The notes under the pieces are model-generated. The model ran no database searches and was not told the origin of the DNA. It saw only the letters and a program-made list of their open reading frames with translations. 64,000 nt of DNA from Bradyrhizobium mercantei (lineage in GTDB: Bacteria; Pseudomonadota; Alphaproteobacteria; Rhizobiales; Xanthobacteraceae), in the NCBI RefSeq assembly GCF_001982635.1, contig NZ_MKFI01000003.1, positions 124,001 to 188,000 of the forward strand, given 5' to 3'. Position 1 is the first letter of the stretch. The number at the start of each line of letters is the position of its first letter. Positions 43,176 through 52,502 of this stretch are shown here, piece after piece. The position numbers were made by a program, and so were the translations under genes.

Positions 43176-46100
43176 GTGAGTTCACCACAATATCTTGGCG
43201 ACAAGTACCGGATCGTTCGCACGATTATCCGCGGCGACAGGACGGGTCGTTTTCCATTTCTTTACGAGGTGAGCGATGCCGGCATGTTCTTGTTCGCGCG
43301 CACCTGGTCGCGGGCCGGCGAGTCCGCTGATCTGAGAGCGCTCTGGAATCACGAGATTCGAAGCCTTCTCCGACTCGGAGGATATCCGAGAGCAGGACAG
43401 TATTTCGTTCAGCTGCAGGACCTCGGCGTTGAAGAGAAGAGGTTCTATGTGGTTCTCGATGCAGGCGATCGCCAGCCGCTCGCGCAAATGCTCGCCGATC
43501 GAGGACGGCGCCCTTGGCTAAGAGATGTCTCGACGCCGGCGCGTCGGAGAAAGGTTTGGGAAGGGTTGCGCCGAATCGCAACTGCGGTAAGCATGCTGCA
43601 CGAGGAAGGTACGATACACCGGGCCATATCGCCGGCAGGGGTGTTCAGCGACGACCGCGGCGACTGCGATTTTCGCTTGAGTGGCTTCGAGTGGTCGCTC
43701 CGTGTCACATCGGCAACTCCCGTGGGGCGCGATGGCACTAACAAGGTCGATCGGTTGCGAGCACCGGAACTCGAGAAATCGGATGCGCGATATTCATTTG
43801 CGACCGATTGGTTTGATTTTGGCGTGCTCTGCACGGAGATTTTCGGGCTGAAGCCATCCGGTAGAGGTATCAAGACGGTCGAGCAACTGCGCGAGATTGT
43901 TTTGAACCTTACCTATCTCGGACCTCCCGAGCGGGCTCTTATCCTCGGTCTGCTCGAGCCCGACCCGGAGCGGCGATTTACCGACAGTGCCACCATCCTG
44001 CAGGGGCTTTCGGAGGCCCATGCCTCGGTACGCAACCGCACGATCGTCATCGGAAAGCCTTTGTATGTCGGCTTCAATCTGGGGGCGGGCTCCCGCGTTT
44101 CCGAAGCCATCGCCGACATCACGGCGAACGCCGCCAAGGGCGCCATTCGAACCGCAGACGTCGAGGCGCAGCTTGACTTCATCCAAAGAGACTTGACCGG
44201 TGACTTGCAGGTCCTCGTCCGCCAGACGCCCTTTCAGCACTACGTGCTCAACGGCCGTCTGCTTCAATACCGCGTCCAGCGATGGGAGAGGGATAACCCG
44301 ACCTGGGACGTCGGATTTTGCCAGTCCGCCGACCCGCCTTCGCTCGATCCAACGGAAAAAGTGGCTTTACTCGATGGGCGCAAGATCGAGGTGCGGGCGG
44401 CGCCGAAGCTGTCACGAGACCTGAACCGGGCGCGCAGCATCGGTGCGGCCTGGGATGCCGTCTTCCCGTTCGAGACGAGCACGACCGACCTGGACGATTC
44501 TCAGTATCAGGTTCTGGAGTTCTTCAGGATTACGAACCAACTGGATGCATTGTTGACGGCGGCCCAGATATGGCCAGTTCGCGTCGTCGACGTGGAAGAG
44601 CAGACAGAAGGCGCGGTCGTCGACGTAACCCCGGTTCCCGATGGACAGCGCGATGAACTCGCGTTGAACCTGAAGCTCTCTCGTTCGGCAGATCAGATGA
44701 GAGACTTTTTCACGCGCGACGCTGTCTCTCTGCCCTTGGCGGAAGAGTCCGATTTCACGCTCGGCTATGAAGGCGTTCTGGGGCGCGGCGAACAGGAGAC
44801 CAACATCCGCTGGCGGTTCGACCGCATGGTTTATCATCCGGGCGGGATCAGGTATCGCTTTTATCACGAAGATGCGGGCGTGCCGGCGCCTGCGCTGGAT
44901 TCCCGGATGTATTTGATGCCGTCTGGTCTTGGCGGCACGATCGCACAGCTCAAGCGGCGCCAGCGTGCGATCGACGGCATGCGAAGTCATGCGGGTCTAT
45001 TGACCGCGATTGCCGATCCCGATCGGGCGCGGCGGGACACGACCGATAGTCCAGGGAGCAGTGATGCGATCGAGAGCATGGATGAGTCGAAGCAACTCGC
45101 GCTTACCAGAATCTGGAAGACACAGCCCCTGTTCGCGCTGCAGGGGCCGCCGGGGACTGGAAAGACGCGGCTTCTCGAGACGTTGACGACCCGCTTGCTC
45201 GAGGTCGATGTCTCGACGCAAGCCCTGATCACCGCACACTCGCATGAAGCGGTCCGGCATGTTCGGCGCAAGCTCGCCGAACGCATAGCCACCTTGCCGC
45301 AGACAACGCGTCCGATCGTCGTCCGTCTCGACGACAAGGCAGACACCGACTACGTCTCCCGCACCACGGCGCGTTTGGCCAGAGCGATTTCCGACAGCCC
45401 GCTGGCAGCCTCTGCCCCCGCCCACATCCTGGAGCGGGCAAAGTCGATCGCTGCGGATATGGAACAAGGCAAGCCGGCAACCCGAGACATCCGCAGCCTG
45501 GAATCCCTGGTTCGCCAGGCGGCCAATGTCGTGTTCGCAACGTCGAACTCGGGAGAGCTCGCCCAGTTGCTGGAGGACAACCGCCGCTTTGACTGGTCGA
45601 TTGTCGAGGAGGCTGGAAAAGCGCATGGCTTCGACCTCGCGCTCGCGCTTCAGGCAAGCTACCGGGTGCTATTGATCGGTGATCAGGAGCAGCTTCCCCC
45701 TTTCAATTTCGCGGCGCTTGAGGGTTTGTTTCGTGAGCCTCCTCGCATTCTGAACGCGTGGAAGAACGGAGCCGGATTTGCGCCTGGCCTCGTCGGCCGT
45801 GAGTATGTCGGATTGGACGATGAGGATCAGCAGAGGTTTGCCGAAAGTTGCACCGTCTGGCTCGACATGGTGCAGTTCTTTGCGGAAATGTTTCGACGCT
45901 GCCAGAGAAGCGTGGTCGCGGAGGCACCGATTGCCATGCAACTCGAATTGCAGCATCGGATGCATCCGGACATCTGCGATATGATCTCGCATTGCTTCTA
46001 CCAGGAGAGGCTGCGGACGCATGAAGACGCTATCGCGCGATTTGCGAACGAAGGTCCGCCGTTTGGCATCGTGGCCAACGGATGGATGCCGGAGCAGCGC

Positions 46101-46715
46101 ATCGTCTTCGTCGACTTGCCCTGGATGCAGGAGGTCAAGCACGCGACAGGCGAGGTGGGAGGAGCCGACGGCAAGCGCCGATATACCAACGCCGCGGAGA
46201 TCGATGCCGTCCTTCAGGTATTGACGCAGTTCGTTCCCAAGCCGGGGCAGGATTGCCATATTCAGATCCTGTCGCCTTACCGCGCGCAGGTTCGCGAGAT
46301 CGCGTCGGCGGTTTCCGACAGGACAACTTCAGGAAAGCTGAAGAACCTGCTCCATTCTGAAATCGACATCCGCTCGGCGAAGCGGATGGGCGCCACGGTG
46401 GACGAATTCCAGGGAAGTGAAGCGGACGTCGTGGTTGCCTCGCTCGTGCGCAACAATGACGAGAAAGTCGGCAAGGGCCTGGGCTTCCTCGCCGATCGGC
46501 GCCGTTTCAATGTTCTGCTAAGCCGGGCAAGGCAAAAACTTGTGCTGGTGGGCAGCTGGAACTTTCTGGCGAGCCGGGTGGATGTCTCCTCCGAGCCGAA
46601 TGAGGAGGACGAGCTTGCCCACATCACGCGGCTGATGCGCTGGTTGATCGCGGAGGAGAAGCGCGGCCGGGTGAAGCGAGTACAGCCCAAGGACTTCGGA
46701 GGAGTTACCAAGTGA
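43176..46715 (+). CDS. mkoA: Mokosh type I MkoA: kinase-like domain plus SF1 helicase
   Basis: A protein of 1179 residues (GTG start at 43176, eight bases after AGGG). The N-terminal 300 residues have a protein-kinase fold but are degenerate: the catalytic loop reads TIHRAISPAGVF with Ala for the HRD aspartate, and the DFG position reads RLSGFEW. A long middle region leads to a COG1112-type SF1 helicase: Walker A LQGPPGTGKTR (about 653), IVEEAGKAHGFD, GDQEQLPPF, and the C-terminal VDEFQGSEADVVV and RRFNVLLSRARQKLVLVG. The Mokosh type I anti-phage system is described as exactly this STK-helicase protein with a PLD nuclease, which follows. Confidence 0.8.
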   Translation: MSSPQYLGDKYRIVRTIIRGDRTGRFPFLYEVSDAGMFLFARTWSRAGESADLRALWNHEIRSLLRLGGYPRAGQYFVQLQDLGVEEKRFYVVLDAGDRQPLAQMLADRGRRPWLRDVSTPARRRKVWEGLRRIATAVSMLHEEGTIHRAISPAGVFSDDRGDCDFRLSGFEWSLRVTSATPVGRDGTNKVDRLRAPELEKSDARYSFATDWFDFGVLCTEIFGLKPSGRGIKTVEQLREIVLNLTYLGPPERALILGLLEPDPERRFTDSATILQGLSEAHASVRNRTIVIGKPLYVGFNLGAGSRVSEAIADITANAAKGAIRTADVEAQLDFIQRDLTGDLQVLVRQTPFQHYVLNGRLLQYRVQRWERDNPTWDVGFCQSADPPSLDPTEKVALLDGRKIEVRAAPKLSRDLNRARSIGAAWDAVFPFETSTTDLDDSQYQVLEFFRITNQLDALLTAAQIWPVRVVDVEEQTEGAVVDVTPVPDGQRDELALNLKLSRSADQMRDFFTRDAVSLPLAEESDFTLGYEGVLGRGEQETNIRWRFDRMVYHPGGIRYRFYHEDAGVPAPALDSRMYLMPSGLGGTIAQLKRRQRAIDGMRSHAGLLTAIADPDRARRDTTDSPGSSDAIESMDESKQLALTRIWKTQPLFALQGPPGTGKTRLLETLTTRLLEVDVSTQALITAHSHEAVRHVRRKLAERIATLPQTTRPIVVRLDDKADTDYVSRTTARLARAISDSPLAASAPAHILERAKSIAADMEQGKPATRDIRSLESLVRQAANVVFATSNSGELAQLLEDNRRFDWSIVEEAGKAHGFDLALALQASYRVLLIGDQEQLPPFNFAALEGLFREPPRILNAWKNGAGFAPGLVGREYVGLDDEDQQRFAESCTVWLDMVQFFAEMFRRCQRSVVAEAPIAMQLELQHRMHPDICDMISHCFYQERLRTHEDAIARFANEGPPFGIVANGWMPEQRIVFVDLPWMQEVKHATGEVGGADGKRRYTNAAEIDAVLQVLTQFVPKPGQDCHIQILSPYRAQVREIASAVSDRTTSGKLKNLLHSEIDIRSAKRMGATVDEFQGSEADVVVASLVRNNDEKVGKGLGFLADRRRFNVLLSRARQKLVLVGSWNFLASRVDVSSEPNEEDELAHITRLMRWLIAEEKRGRVKRVQPKDFGGVTK

Positions 46716-48478
46716 CGGCCCGGGTGACAGTCTACGTTCCGATCTACAAGGTCCGGGCGGATTATATCGTCAAGCAGGGCCGCACCTGGAGCGCATTCGA
46801 GCACATGGTGCTGTGGAAGCTCGCCCAGGAACGGGCAACTTCCGTCGAACTTGCTGAACTTTCCGGTGTCCCGCTCCGCCTCGTTGTGGAATGCCTGATC
46901 GAGCTGATCGGTGTCGGATGGGTCGACATTCACGCAAGCTCCGGCCGTGTCGCGTTTGAAGCGACGGCAAGCGGCAAGAAGGCAGCGGCGCTAAAAAAAT
47001 TGCCCGAAGATACCCGCAACCTGCGCAGGCGCGATACCTTGTGCATGGAGCGGATCACGATGAGCTTTTTCCAGCCCGAGGATCTTACACTCATCCACAA
47101 GGACAAGCTTCCCGAGAATGCTTTCGTTCTAAGACCGAGGGTCTTCAAGTTGACGATGTCGCCGACAGGCAGTGTCGATCGATTGTACATGAAGGAAGAC
47201 GAGACCTTCGAGGAGTGGGTCGACCACCGGATCACGGCTCAGCGTCTTTTCGCGTCAGTGCAGATCTCGGGTGACCAGGTCGAGGGACTGCCGCAATACA
47301 CCTCTCCCGAATTCCGCCAGGCGATCGTGGAAGCAGTAATTGTCGCGCCGAATGCGGGCGACGATGCAGCAGCTGACGAAGTGATCGCTCGTGCCGAAAC
47401 CCGACTGGAAACAGAGGACGGCTATAGCTATGCCGAGGTGACAACGGATGATCTCATCGTCGGCGGCCCTGCTCATCTGTCGGAGCTGAAACGTGTCCTG
47501 TCGGATGCGAAATCGTTTGTGGTGGTCCATACCTGCTTCGTCGGAACGGAAGCCGTGCGCCGCCTGCTGCCTGATCTCGAGGCCGCGGCAAAGCGCAAGG
47601 TGAGAGTTGATCTCCTGTGGGGGCAACGAAACGAGGAACTGAACGAGGAGGCGCTGAAGGATTTCCGAGCGGCGAAGGCCATGTTCGACAAGCTGTCTCC
47701 GCACACCAAGTCATATCTGCGTTTCGCCGAGACCGACACCGGATCTCACGCCAAGATCGTGCTCGCGGATTCGGGACCTCACGGATCCTATGAAGCTTAC
47801 GTCGGCTCCTGCAATTGGCTTTCCTCTCTGTACAAATCCGTTGAAGTGTCGATCAGGCTGCGGGAACCGCATGTCGTGGCCACGCTTGCCTCCGCGCTGG
47901 CGTTTCTCCGGATCCCATCATCGACCAAATGGACAAAGGACGTCTATCGCCTGGCGGAGCTCCGCAATGAATGCCGCCGCGCGAACGCGCGAAGCGATGG
48001 GCCACATCGCGTGGCGGTGCTGCGAGATCATGAGCACCTGGCTGCCGTTCGCGAAGCTCGTGATGGCGCAAACGCCAGCATCGTCGCCGTCTGCGATCTG
48101 CTGGGGCCGGCAGGAGAGACCTCGGTCTTCGTGCCGATGCGTGCAACCGATAGAAATCAGGTCGCCGTTACGCTGATCCATAACAAGCTTGCCAAAAGCG
48201 TCTCACAAGAAGAGCGGGACCGCGCCGCGGCCGCGCTCGCCGAAGTCGGCATAAAGCTTTTTGCCGTCGATCAGGTCCACGGCAAGTTCATGACCTGGGA
48301 CGATGACGCTTTGCTGATCACTAGCTTCAACTGGCTTGCGACAACCTCCAATCCATGGAAGCCGCGCGGGGCAGAAATTGGCGTCATCGTCAAGGGACCG
48401 GGATTGGTTGGCCATCTCAAGAATAAATTCAGCGAAATCGCCGGAATAGGCAGCGATATTCTCGGCTGCCAGGCTTGA
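46712..48478 (+). CDS. mkoB: Mokosh type I MkoB: phospholipase D-type nuclease
   Basis: A 588-residue protein with two HKD motifs. The first is SHAKIVLADSG with the distal YVGSCNWLSS (about 344-370), the second VHGKFMTWDDD with LITSFNWLAT (about 521-540), so the bilobed PLD active site is complete. The N-terminus contains a winged-helix-like region (VLWKLAQERATSVELAEL, VPLRLVVECLIEL). The GTG start overlaps the mkoA stop and has GGAGGAG seven bases upstream, so the pair is coupled. PLD nucleases of defence systems cleave nucleic acid; the helicase is presumed to select the target. Confidence 0.8.
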   Translation: MTARVTVYVPIYKVRADYIVKQGRTWSAFEHMVLWKLAQERATSVELAELSGVPLRLVVECLIELIGVGWVDIHASSGRVAFEATASGKKAAALKKLPEDTRNLRRRDTLCMERITMSFFQPEDLTLIHKDKLPENAFVLRPRVFKLTMSPTGSVDRLYMKEDETFEEWVDHRITAQRLFASVQISGDQVEGLPQYTSPEFRQAIVEAVIVAPNAGDDAAADEVIARAETRLETEDGYSYAEVTTDDLIVGGPAHLSELKRVLSDAKSFVVVHTCFVGTEAVRRLLPDLEAAAKRKVRVDLLWGQRNEELNEEALKDFRAAKAMFDKLSPHTKSYLRFAETDTGSHAKIVLADSGPHGSYEAYVGSCNWLSSLYKSVEVSIRLREPHVVATLASALAFLRIPSSTKWTKDVYRLAELRNECRRANARSDGPHRVAVLRDHEHLAAVREARDGANASIVAVCDLLGPAGETSVFVPMRATDRNQVAVTLIHNKLAKSVSQEERDRAAAALAEVGIKLFAVDQVHGKFMTWDDDALLITSFNWLATTSNPWKPRGAEIGVIVKGPGLVGHLKNKFSEIAGIGSDILGCQA

Positions 48479-48501
48479 GAGCTGGCGCGAGTTGCCGTGA
48501 G

Positions 48502-48521
48502 CCCGCCAGCTTCGGCGGGTT
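48502..48521 (+). terminator. Hairpin after mkoB
   Basis: CCCGCC (48502-48507) and GGCGGG (48514-48519) form a 6-bp stem with the loop AGCTTC, 24 bases after the mkoB stop. Only two T residues follow, so terminator strength is doubtful. Confidence 0.35.
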
Positions 48522-48657
48522 ACCGAACGCATTCCTCTAAAGCCGGCGAGAAGCTGGTACGGAGCTCCACGTCGACCATCCATCGGCGCCTCACAGGGCT
48601 CTGGCAAAGTCAATCGAATTGGTGCAACCTCAGGTAACAATGGGCGGAGACTCCCAT

Positions 48658-49605
48658 ATGCGTCGTGTGGTTTCTATCAGCCTTTTGACCCTGACCCTTG
48701 GCATCGCGGCGTCCCCGGCCTGCACATGGTGGGACGAAGGGCACATGCAAATTGCCTATTTGGCGTACAAGCGCCTCTCAGATCCCGTCCGCGACAAGGC
48801 CGACTCCTTGCTGAAGCTTAACAAGGACTACGCCAAGTGGACCGCAGGCGCCACCGACGACAAAACCGCGAAGATGTACGCTTTCGTCCATGCCGCGACG
48901 TGGGCCGACGACATCAAGACCAAGGAGTACGGCTACACGCGTGATGCGGTCACCAGCCCGACGGCCGGCCAGAACGTCGGCTATTCGGATCACAACCAAC
49001 ATGCCTACTGGCATTTCAAGGACATCGACTTCACGCCCGACGGCACACCTCTGCCGGCCGCGGATCGGGTCGACTTCGTCACGCAGCTCAAACTGATGAC
49101 CACTGCGCTGCCGGCATCTTCTGGCGCATCCGACGACGTTCGCTCGTACGACCTCGTCTGGATCCTTCATCTCGTCGGCGACGCGCATCAGCCGCTGCAT
49201 GCCGCGGCCCGATACACGCTGCAGATTCCGGACGGGGATGCCGGTGGGAACGCGGAATCCGTGATACCAGCGAACGGATCGAACATGGCACTGCACGCCT
49301 ACTGGGACGCGATCTTCGGCGGTTACTCCTCGCCCTATGGTGCCATCTTCGACGCCGACGATAAGGATGGGCTATCCAGTGTTGGCGTCAGCCCGGCCGA
49401 GGCACAGATCGCCGATCCAGCTATCTGGGCTCAGGAAGGCGCGGATCTCGCCAAGCAATACGCTTACGCATCGCCGATAAGCACGGGAAAGAATCCCGTC
49501 CTTCTGACGCGCGATTACGAAACAAGCGTCAAGAACGTGGCCCGCGCCCGCGCGGCGCTTGCCGCCGCCCGACTGGCCAACCTGATCGAGACGGCGCTTA
49601 AGTAG
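48658..49605 (+). CDS. Secreted S1/P1-type nuclease
   Basis: A 315-residue zinc-dependent nuclease from the ATG at 48658. A signal peptide (VVSISLLTLTLGIAASPAC) ends just before WWDEGHMQIAYLAY, which gives the N-terminal tryptophan and first histidine zinc ligands. Others are HAATWADDIKTKEYG, HAYWHFKDIDF, HLVGDAHQPLHAAARY and MALHAYWDAIFGG. The set matches the trinuclear zinc site of S1/P1 and phospholipase C folds. It probably degrades single-stranded nucleic acid in the periplasm or outside. Next to a defence operon it could act against incoming DNA, but nutrient scavenging is equally likely. Confidence 0.85.
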   Translation: MRRVVSISLLTLTLGIAASPACTWWDEGHMQIAYLAYKRLSDPVRDKADSLLKLNKDYAKWTAGATDDKTAKMYAFVHAATWADDIKTKEYGYTRDAVTSPTAGQNVGYSDHNQHAYWHFKDIDFTPDGTPLPAADRVDFVTQLKLMTTALPASSGASDDVRSYDLVWILHLVGDAHQPLHAAARYTLQIPDGDAGGNAESVIPANGSNMALHAYWDAIFGGYSSPYGAIFDADDKDGLSSVGVSPAEAQIADPAIWAQEGADLAKQYAYASPISTGKNPVLLTRDYETSVKNVARARAALAAARLANLIETALK

Positions 49606-49649
49606 ATTTTCGCCGGCTCCCGGCAGACGATGATTTGGAGGACCTGACC

Positions 49650-50195
49650 ATGTTGAGACTGTTCGCGGCCATCGCCTTGTCCGTTGCGTCGCTCCTTTCC
49701 GCGCCTGCTTTCGCTGGATCCCCTTTGGCGCAGTTGACGCCGACTTCTGGCGCTCCCGTGTTCTTCGACGCCAAGCGAATCACGGCGGTCACTTCACTGC
49801 CGCCGATCAATGAATTCAGCGTGAATGCCGAGACGTTCCGCCTTTCGCCGCAGATATTCTTCCCGACGGCCGCTCAGATCGAATCGACTGCACCGAAGGC
49901 GCCGGTCACGCAGGTGCTAGGCGTCTTCGCGAACCTGATGGCGGTGAGGGAGTCCGTAGATGACGTTCTGAAGCTCGCCGGCCGCGACCAGTTCGCCCAG
50001 TTCACCCTGATGGACGGTTCGAAGGTGTGGATGCGGGCCTCCGCGATCGGGTGGGTTTCCCACGAATTCCCGGCCGCGGGGATCCCCAATGCTGGCAGCT
50101 TCGTCGGCCTCGGGCTCGCGCCCGGCCGGGCGACCGCATTGAAGGAAGACGTGGATACCGTACGCAAGGCCATCGAACAGATCCCCTCCAACTAG
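49650..50195 (+). CDS. Exported hypothetical protein
   Basis: A 181-residue protein with a signal peptide (LRLFAAIALSVASLLSAPAFA) and a mature part with strands around FDAKRITAVTSLPPINEFSV and DGSKVWMRASAIGWVS. I recognise no family. The ATG at 49650 gives the signal peptide; it follows the S1/P1 gene by 44 bp on the same strand and GGAG lies just upstream. The two secreted proteins may be cotranscribed. Confidence 0.6.
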   Translation: MLRLFAAIALSVASLLSAPAFAGSPLAQLTPTSGAPVFFDAKRITAVTSLPPINEFSVNAETFRLSPQIFFPTAAQIESTAPKAPVTQVLGVFANLMAVRESVDDVLKLAGRDQFAQFTLMDGSKVWMRASAIGWVSHEFPAAGIPNAGSFVGLGLAPGRATALKEDVDTVRKAIEQIPSN

Positions 50196-50323
50196 CGAAT
50201 GATGTTTCGCGCTTTCGGTTACGAAGCGGGCGCTGTCATCGATTATCATGCGCGACGGGCATCGAGGCTGAAGCTAAGCCCGTCGTCCAATCGGTCGCTG
50301 AGAAAAAGGAGAAGCTGAAATCC

Positions 50324-50560
50324 ATGGCCGATCGGCTCAACGCTCTCGCCTCGAGAATTGGTGCCCTGCAGCAGGCCGCCGCTGTCCCTGCCTCGGCTCC
50401 TCCGGCGCCACCAGTTGCCGCAGCGAGCCAGCCGCTGCCGACCGCAGCGCGGGTTCTTCCTAAGGTAAGAAGGCGCTGGCCGCAGGTTCTGAAGCCGGCC
50501 GGTCCCGCGTGCGTCGGCGGCACTGCATTGCGCGTGGCGCCGGGCACCGGAGACCGTTGA
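50324..50560 (+). CDS. Small hypothetical protein or gene fragment
   Basis: A 78-residue frame (MADRLNALASRIGALQQAAA) with a helical start, a Pro/Ala-rich centre and a basic tail. The same frame reads sensibly upstream (VVQSVAEKKEKLK) without a start codon, so this may be the 3' remnant of a longer gene. AAGGAG lies 12 bases before the ATG. Its stop is immediately followed by the next gene. Confidence 0.35.
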   Translation: MADRLNALASRIGALQQAAAVPASAPPAPPVAAASQPLPTAARVLPKVRRRWPQVLKPAGPACVGGTALRVAPGTGDR

Positions 50561-50562
50561 CC

Positions 50563-51528
50563 ATGGCGGCGCCGGACGCGAAAACGTTTGATTTCCTGAC
50601 CGGTGCCGAGGGCGACTACATGGGAGTCGTCATGAGCCAACTCGCGGATGTTCCGTGGGCTAAGCCGCTGATTGGCGACATCGAAGCGGCCGGCGGCTTG
50701 AAGGGCGAAAACAAGGCTAAGCTATTCGAGCTGCGCTTTGGGAACGAACTCCACGCAGCGGGCATCCAACCGCAATACGAGGTCCCTGGCGAGGCGAAGT
50801 CCACGATCGATTACGGCTTCTCGGCCGGAGGCACCGACTTCCTGGTCGAGATGATGCGGCTCGAAGAGACCGACGCTGTCAAGGCGGCGACAACGACCGA
50901 AGAATTCGAGGACGGTGCCGTTATGTTTGCAAGGCATCTCCACTCGAACGCCGAAGATCCCCGCCAAACGCCCGAGGGTGAAACGCTCAAAGCCGTGGAG
51001 CGGATTTGTCAGAAGCTCGAGGATGGCGGCAAGCCTCATAAGTTTCCGCCTCCAGCGGGCAAGACCCACGTTCTCCTCGTCGATTTTCGAGCGTTCAAGA
51101 ACGGCGGCGACATTTGGGACCGACTGCATGTCGCTCTTGCCGGAGACAAGGTGCCCCCGTTCTTCCGCCACTATTACAAGGGCCGCCTGATCACGGGCGT
51201 CTTCGATCCCAAGACTTCCTTGAAAGGCGCGGCTGAGGCCCGCGAACGGCTGCATTTCGTGGGTTTTGTGAATGAGAAGGCTTACCAAGATGGCTCCTTC
51301 GGACCCGCGATCCAGTTCGTGGCCAATCCCAATCTCTTCAAGACCGATGAAGAAGCTCAGGCGGCGTTGGCCGGATGGCCGCTCGGTACTCCCGACATCA
51401 TCAATGCGAGGCCGAAGAAGACGCCCGAGCATCTTCAAGAGATAGCCGATGCGATGTCGGGCATGACCGTTGGGGAAGGAGCGGAGCTTTCCCAGATGCT
51501 CAAGCACAAATGGGGCCTCCGGTCGTGA
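50563..51528 (+). CDS. Hypothetical protein, possible restriction-endonuclease-like fold
   Basis: A 321-residue soluble protein (MAAPDAKTFDFLTGAEGDYM). The segment KLFELRFGNELHAAGIQPQY, then STIDYGFSAGGTDFLVEMMR, has the order Glu-(helix)-Asp/Glu seen in PD-(D/E)XK nuclease folds. A following strand HVLLVDFRAFKNGGDIWD also fits such folds. A catalytic lysine is not obvious, so this is a guess. It starts two bases after the preceding small frame. Unknown cargo of the element. Confidence 0.55.
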   Translation: MAAPDAKTFDFLTGAEGDYMGVVMSQLADVPWAKPLIGDIEAAGGLKGENKAKLFELRFGNELHAAGIQPQYEVPGEAKSTIDYGFSAGGTDFLVEMMRLEETDAVKAATTTEEFEDGAVMFARHLHSNAEDPRQTPEGETLKAVERICQKLEDGGKPHKFPPPAGKTHVLLVDFRAFKNGGDIWDRLHVALAGDKVPPFFRHYYKGRLITGVFDPKTSLKGAAEARERLHFVGFVNEKAYQDGSFGPAIQFVANPNLFKTDEEAQAALAGWPLGTPDIINARPKKTPEHLQEIADAMSGMTVGEGAELSQMLKHKWGLRS

Positions 51529-51773
51529 CGACGACGCGGCCGAAATAGCTGGCACCTCGCGTGCCGTTGATTCGAAAAGCCGCGAGGTTCTTGCGCGCTT
51601 CGTAGCTGGCTGTCGCCACGACGCCACGCTCCCGGACTCCGCCTACGGCGCCTGGCTTACCGCTGAGATCAGGATTGTCTCGTCACCCAACGGACGCGTA
51701 GATGGCGTCCATGTCGACGTGGATGATCTTGCGCTGCGGGGCGAGGGCTCAGCCTGGCCGTCGTCCTCGTCGG

Positions 51774-52499
51774 TCACGCTGTCTGCCCGGCTGGGTCTTC
51801 CTTGACGCCGCGAGCGACGACCCGGAGCGATCCGTCCCGTAGAGGCCGCTGCAGCTTCAAGGCGTCGTCCAGAGGGGCCGTCATCCAGGTCTCGACTTCC
51901 TCCGGCGTCGTCAGGATCACCGGCATGGCCTTCGGGTGGATGGCGGCGACTTCGGCGTTCGGCTCCGTCGTCAGGAATGCGTAGAGGTCGTTCGTGGTCT
52001 CGCCTTCCTTGATCTTCCGGACCGATGTCCAATTGGTCCAGATGCCGGCGAAGCAGGCGAGGGGACGAGCCTCATCGAGCGCGAACCAGATGTCGCCGCC
52101 CTCGGCCTTGTTGAACTCGCTGAACGAGTTGAACGGCACCACGCAGCGGTTTTCGGTCCCTAGCCATCGCGTCCAGTGTTTGCTCTTCACATTGCGGATG
52201 TTGGTCGTGCCGCTGTCCGGCTCCATTCTGAGCAATTCCTTGAAATCGACCGTCTTGCCCTTGGCTTGCAGCTTCTCGGCTCGCTTCTTGGTGGCGTCCA
52301 TGAGTGCCTTCGATGAAGATGGCATCCCCCAGCGCGCCGTGGCGAGCTCGCGGCCCTCGGCTCCGTTGCGCACGATCGGTGCCTGGTAGTCCGGAAACAC
52401 ACCGGGCATGGGTGCCAGATTGCCCACGTATCGGTTCACGACGCGAAACAGCGCACTAATGGCAGCCTGGTTGGTCGTGATCGAGTAGAGATTGCACAT
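51774..52499 (-). CDS. SOS-response-associated peptidase (SRAP/YedK family)
   Basis: A 241-residue SRAP protein that crosslinks to abasic sites in single-stranded DNA through its N-terminal cysteine. Met-Cys at the start (MCNLYSITTNQAAI) exposes Cys2 after removal of Met. The asparagine, glutamate and histidine of the site appear in APMPGVFPDYQAP, NRCVVPFNSFSEF and IHPKAMPVILT. The C-terminal 20 residues are an extension. It is next to two small zinc-ribbon genes and Ku, forming a DNA-repair patch on the element. Confidence 0.9.
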   Translation of the reverse strand: MCNLYSITTNQAAISALFRVVNRYVGNLAPMPGVFPDYQAPIVRNGAEGRELATARWGMPSSSKALMDATKKRAEKLQAKGKTVDFKELLRMEPDSGTTNIRNVKSKHWTRWLGTENRCVVPFNSFSEFNKAEGGDIWFALDEARPLACFAGIWTNWTSVRKIKEGETTNDLYAFLTTEPNAEVAAIHPKAMPVILTTPEEVETWMTAPLDDALKLQRPLRDGSLRVVARGVKEDPAGQTA

Positions 52500-52502
52500 C
52501 GG

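Noticed and set aside
51470..51805. 111-residue plus-strand frame between the possible nuclease gene and SRAP
   Set aside because: It starts inside the preceding gene and ends inside SRAP; the middle (REVLARFVAGCRHDATLPDS) looks slightly protein-like, so it is not excluded, but no start or ribosome site supports it.
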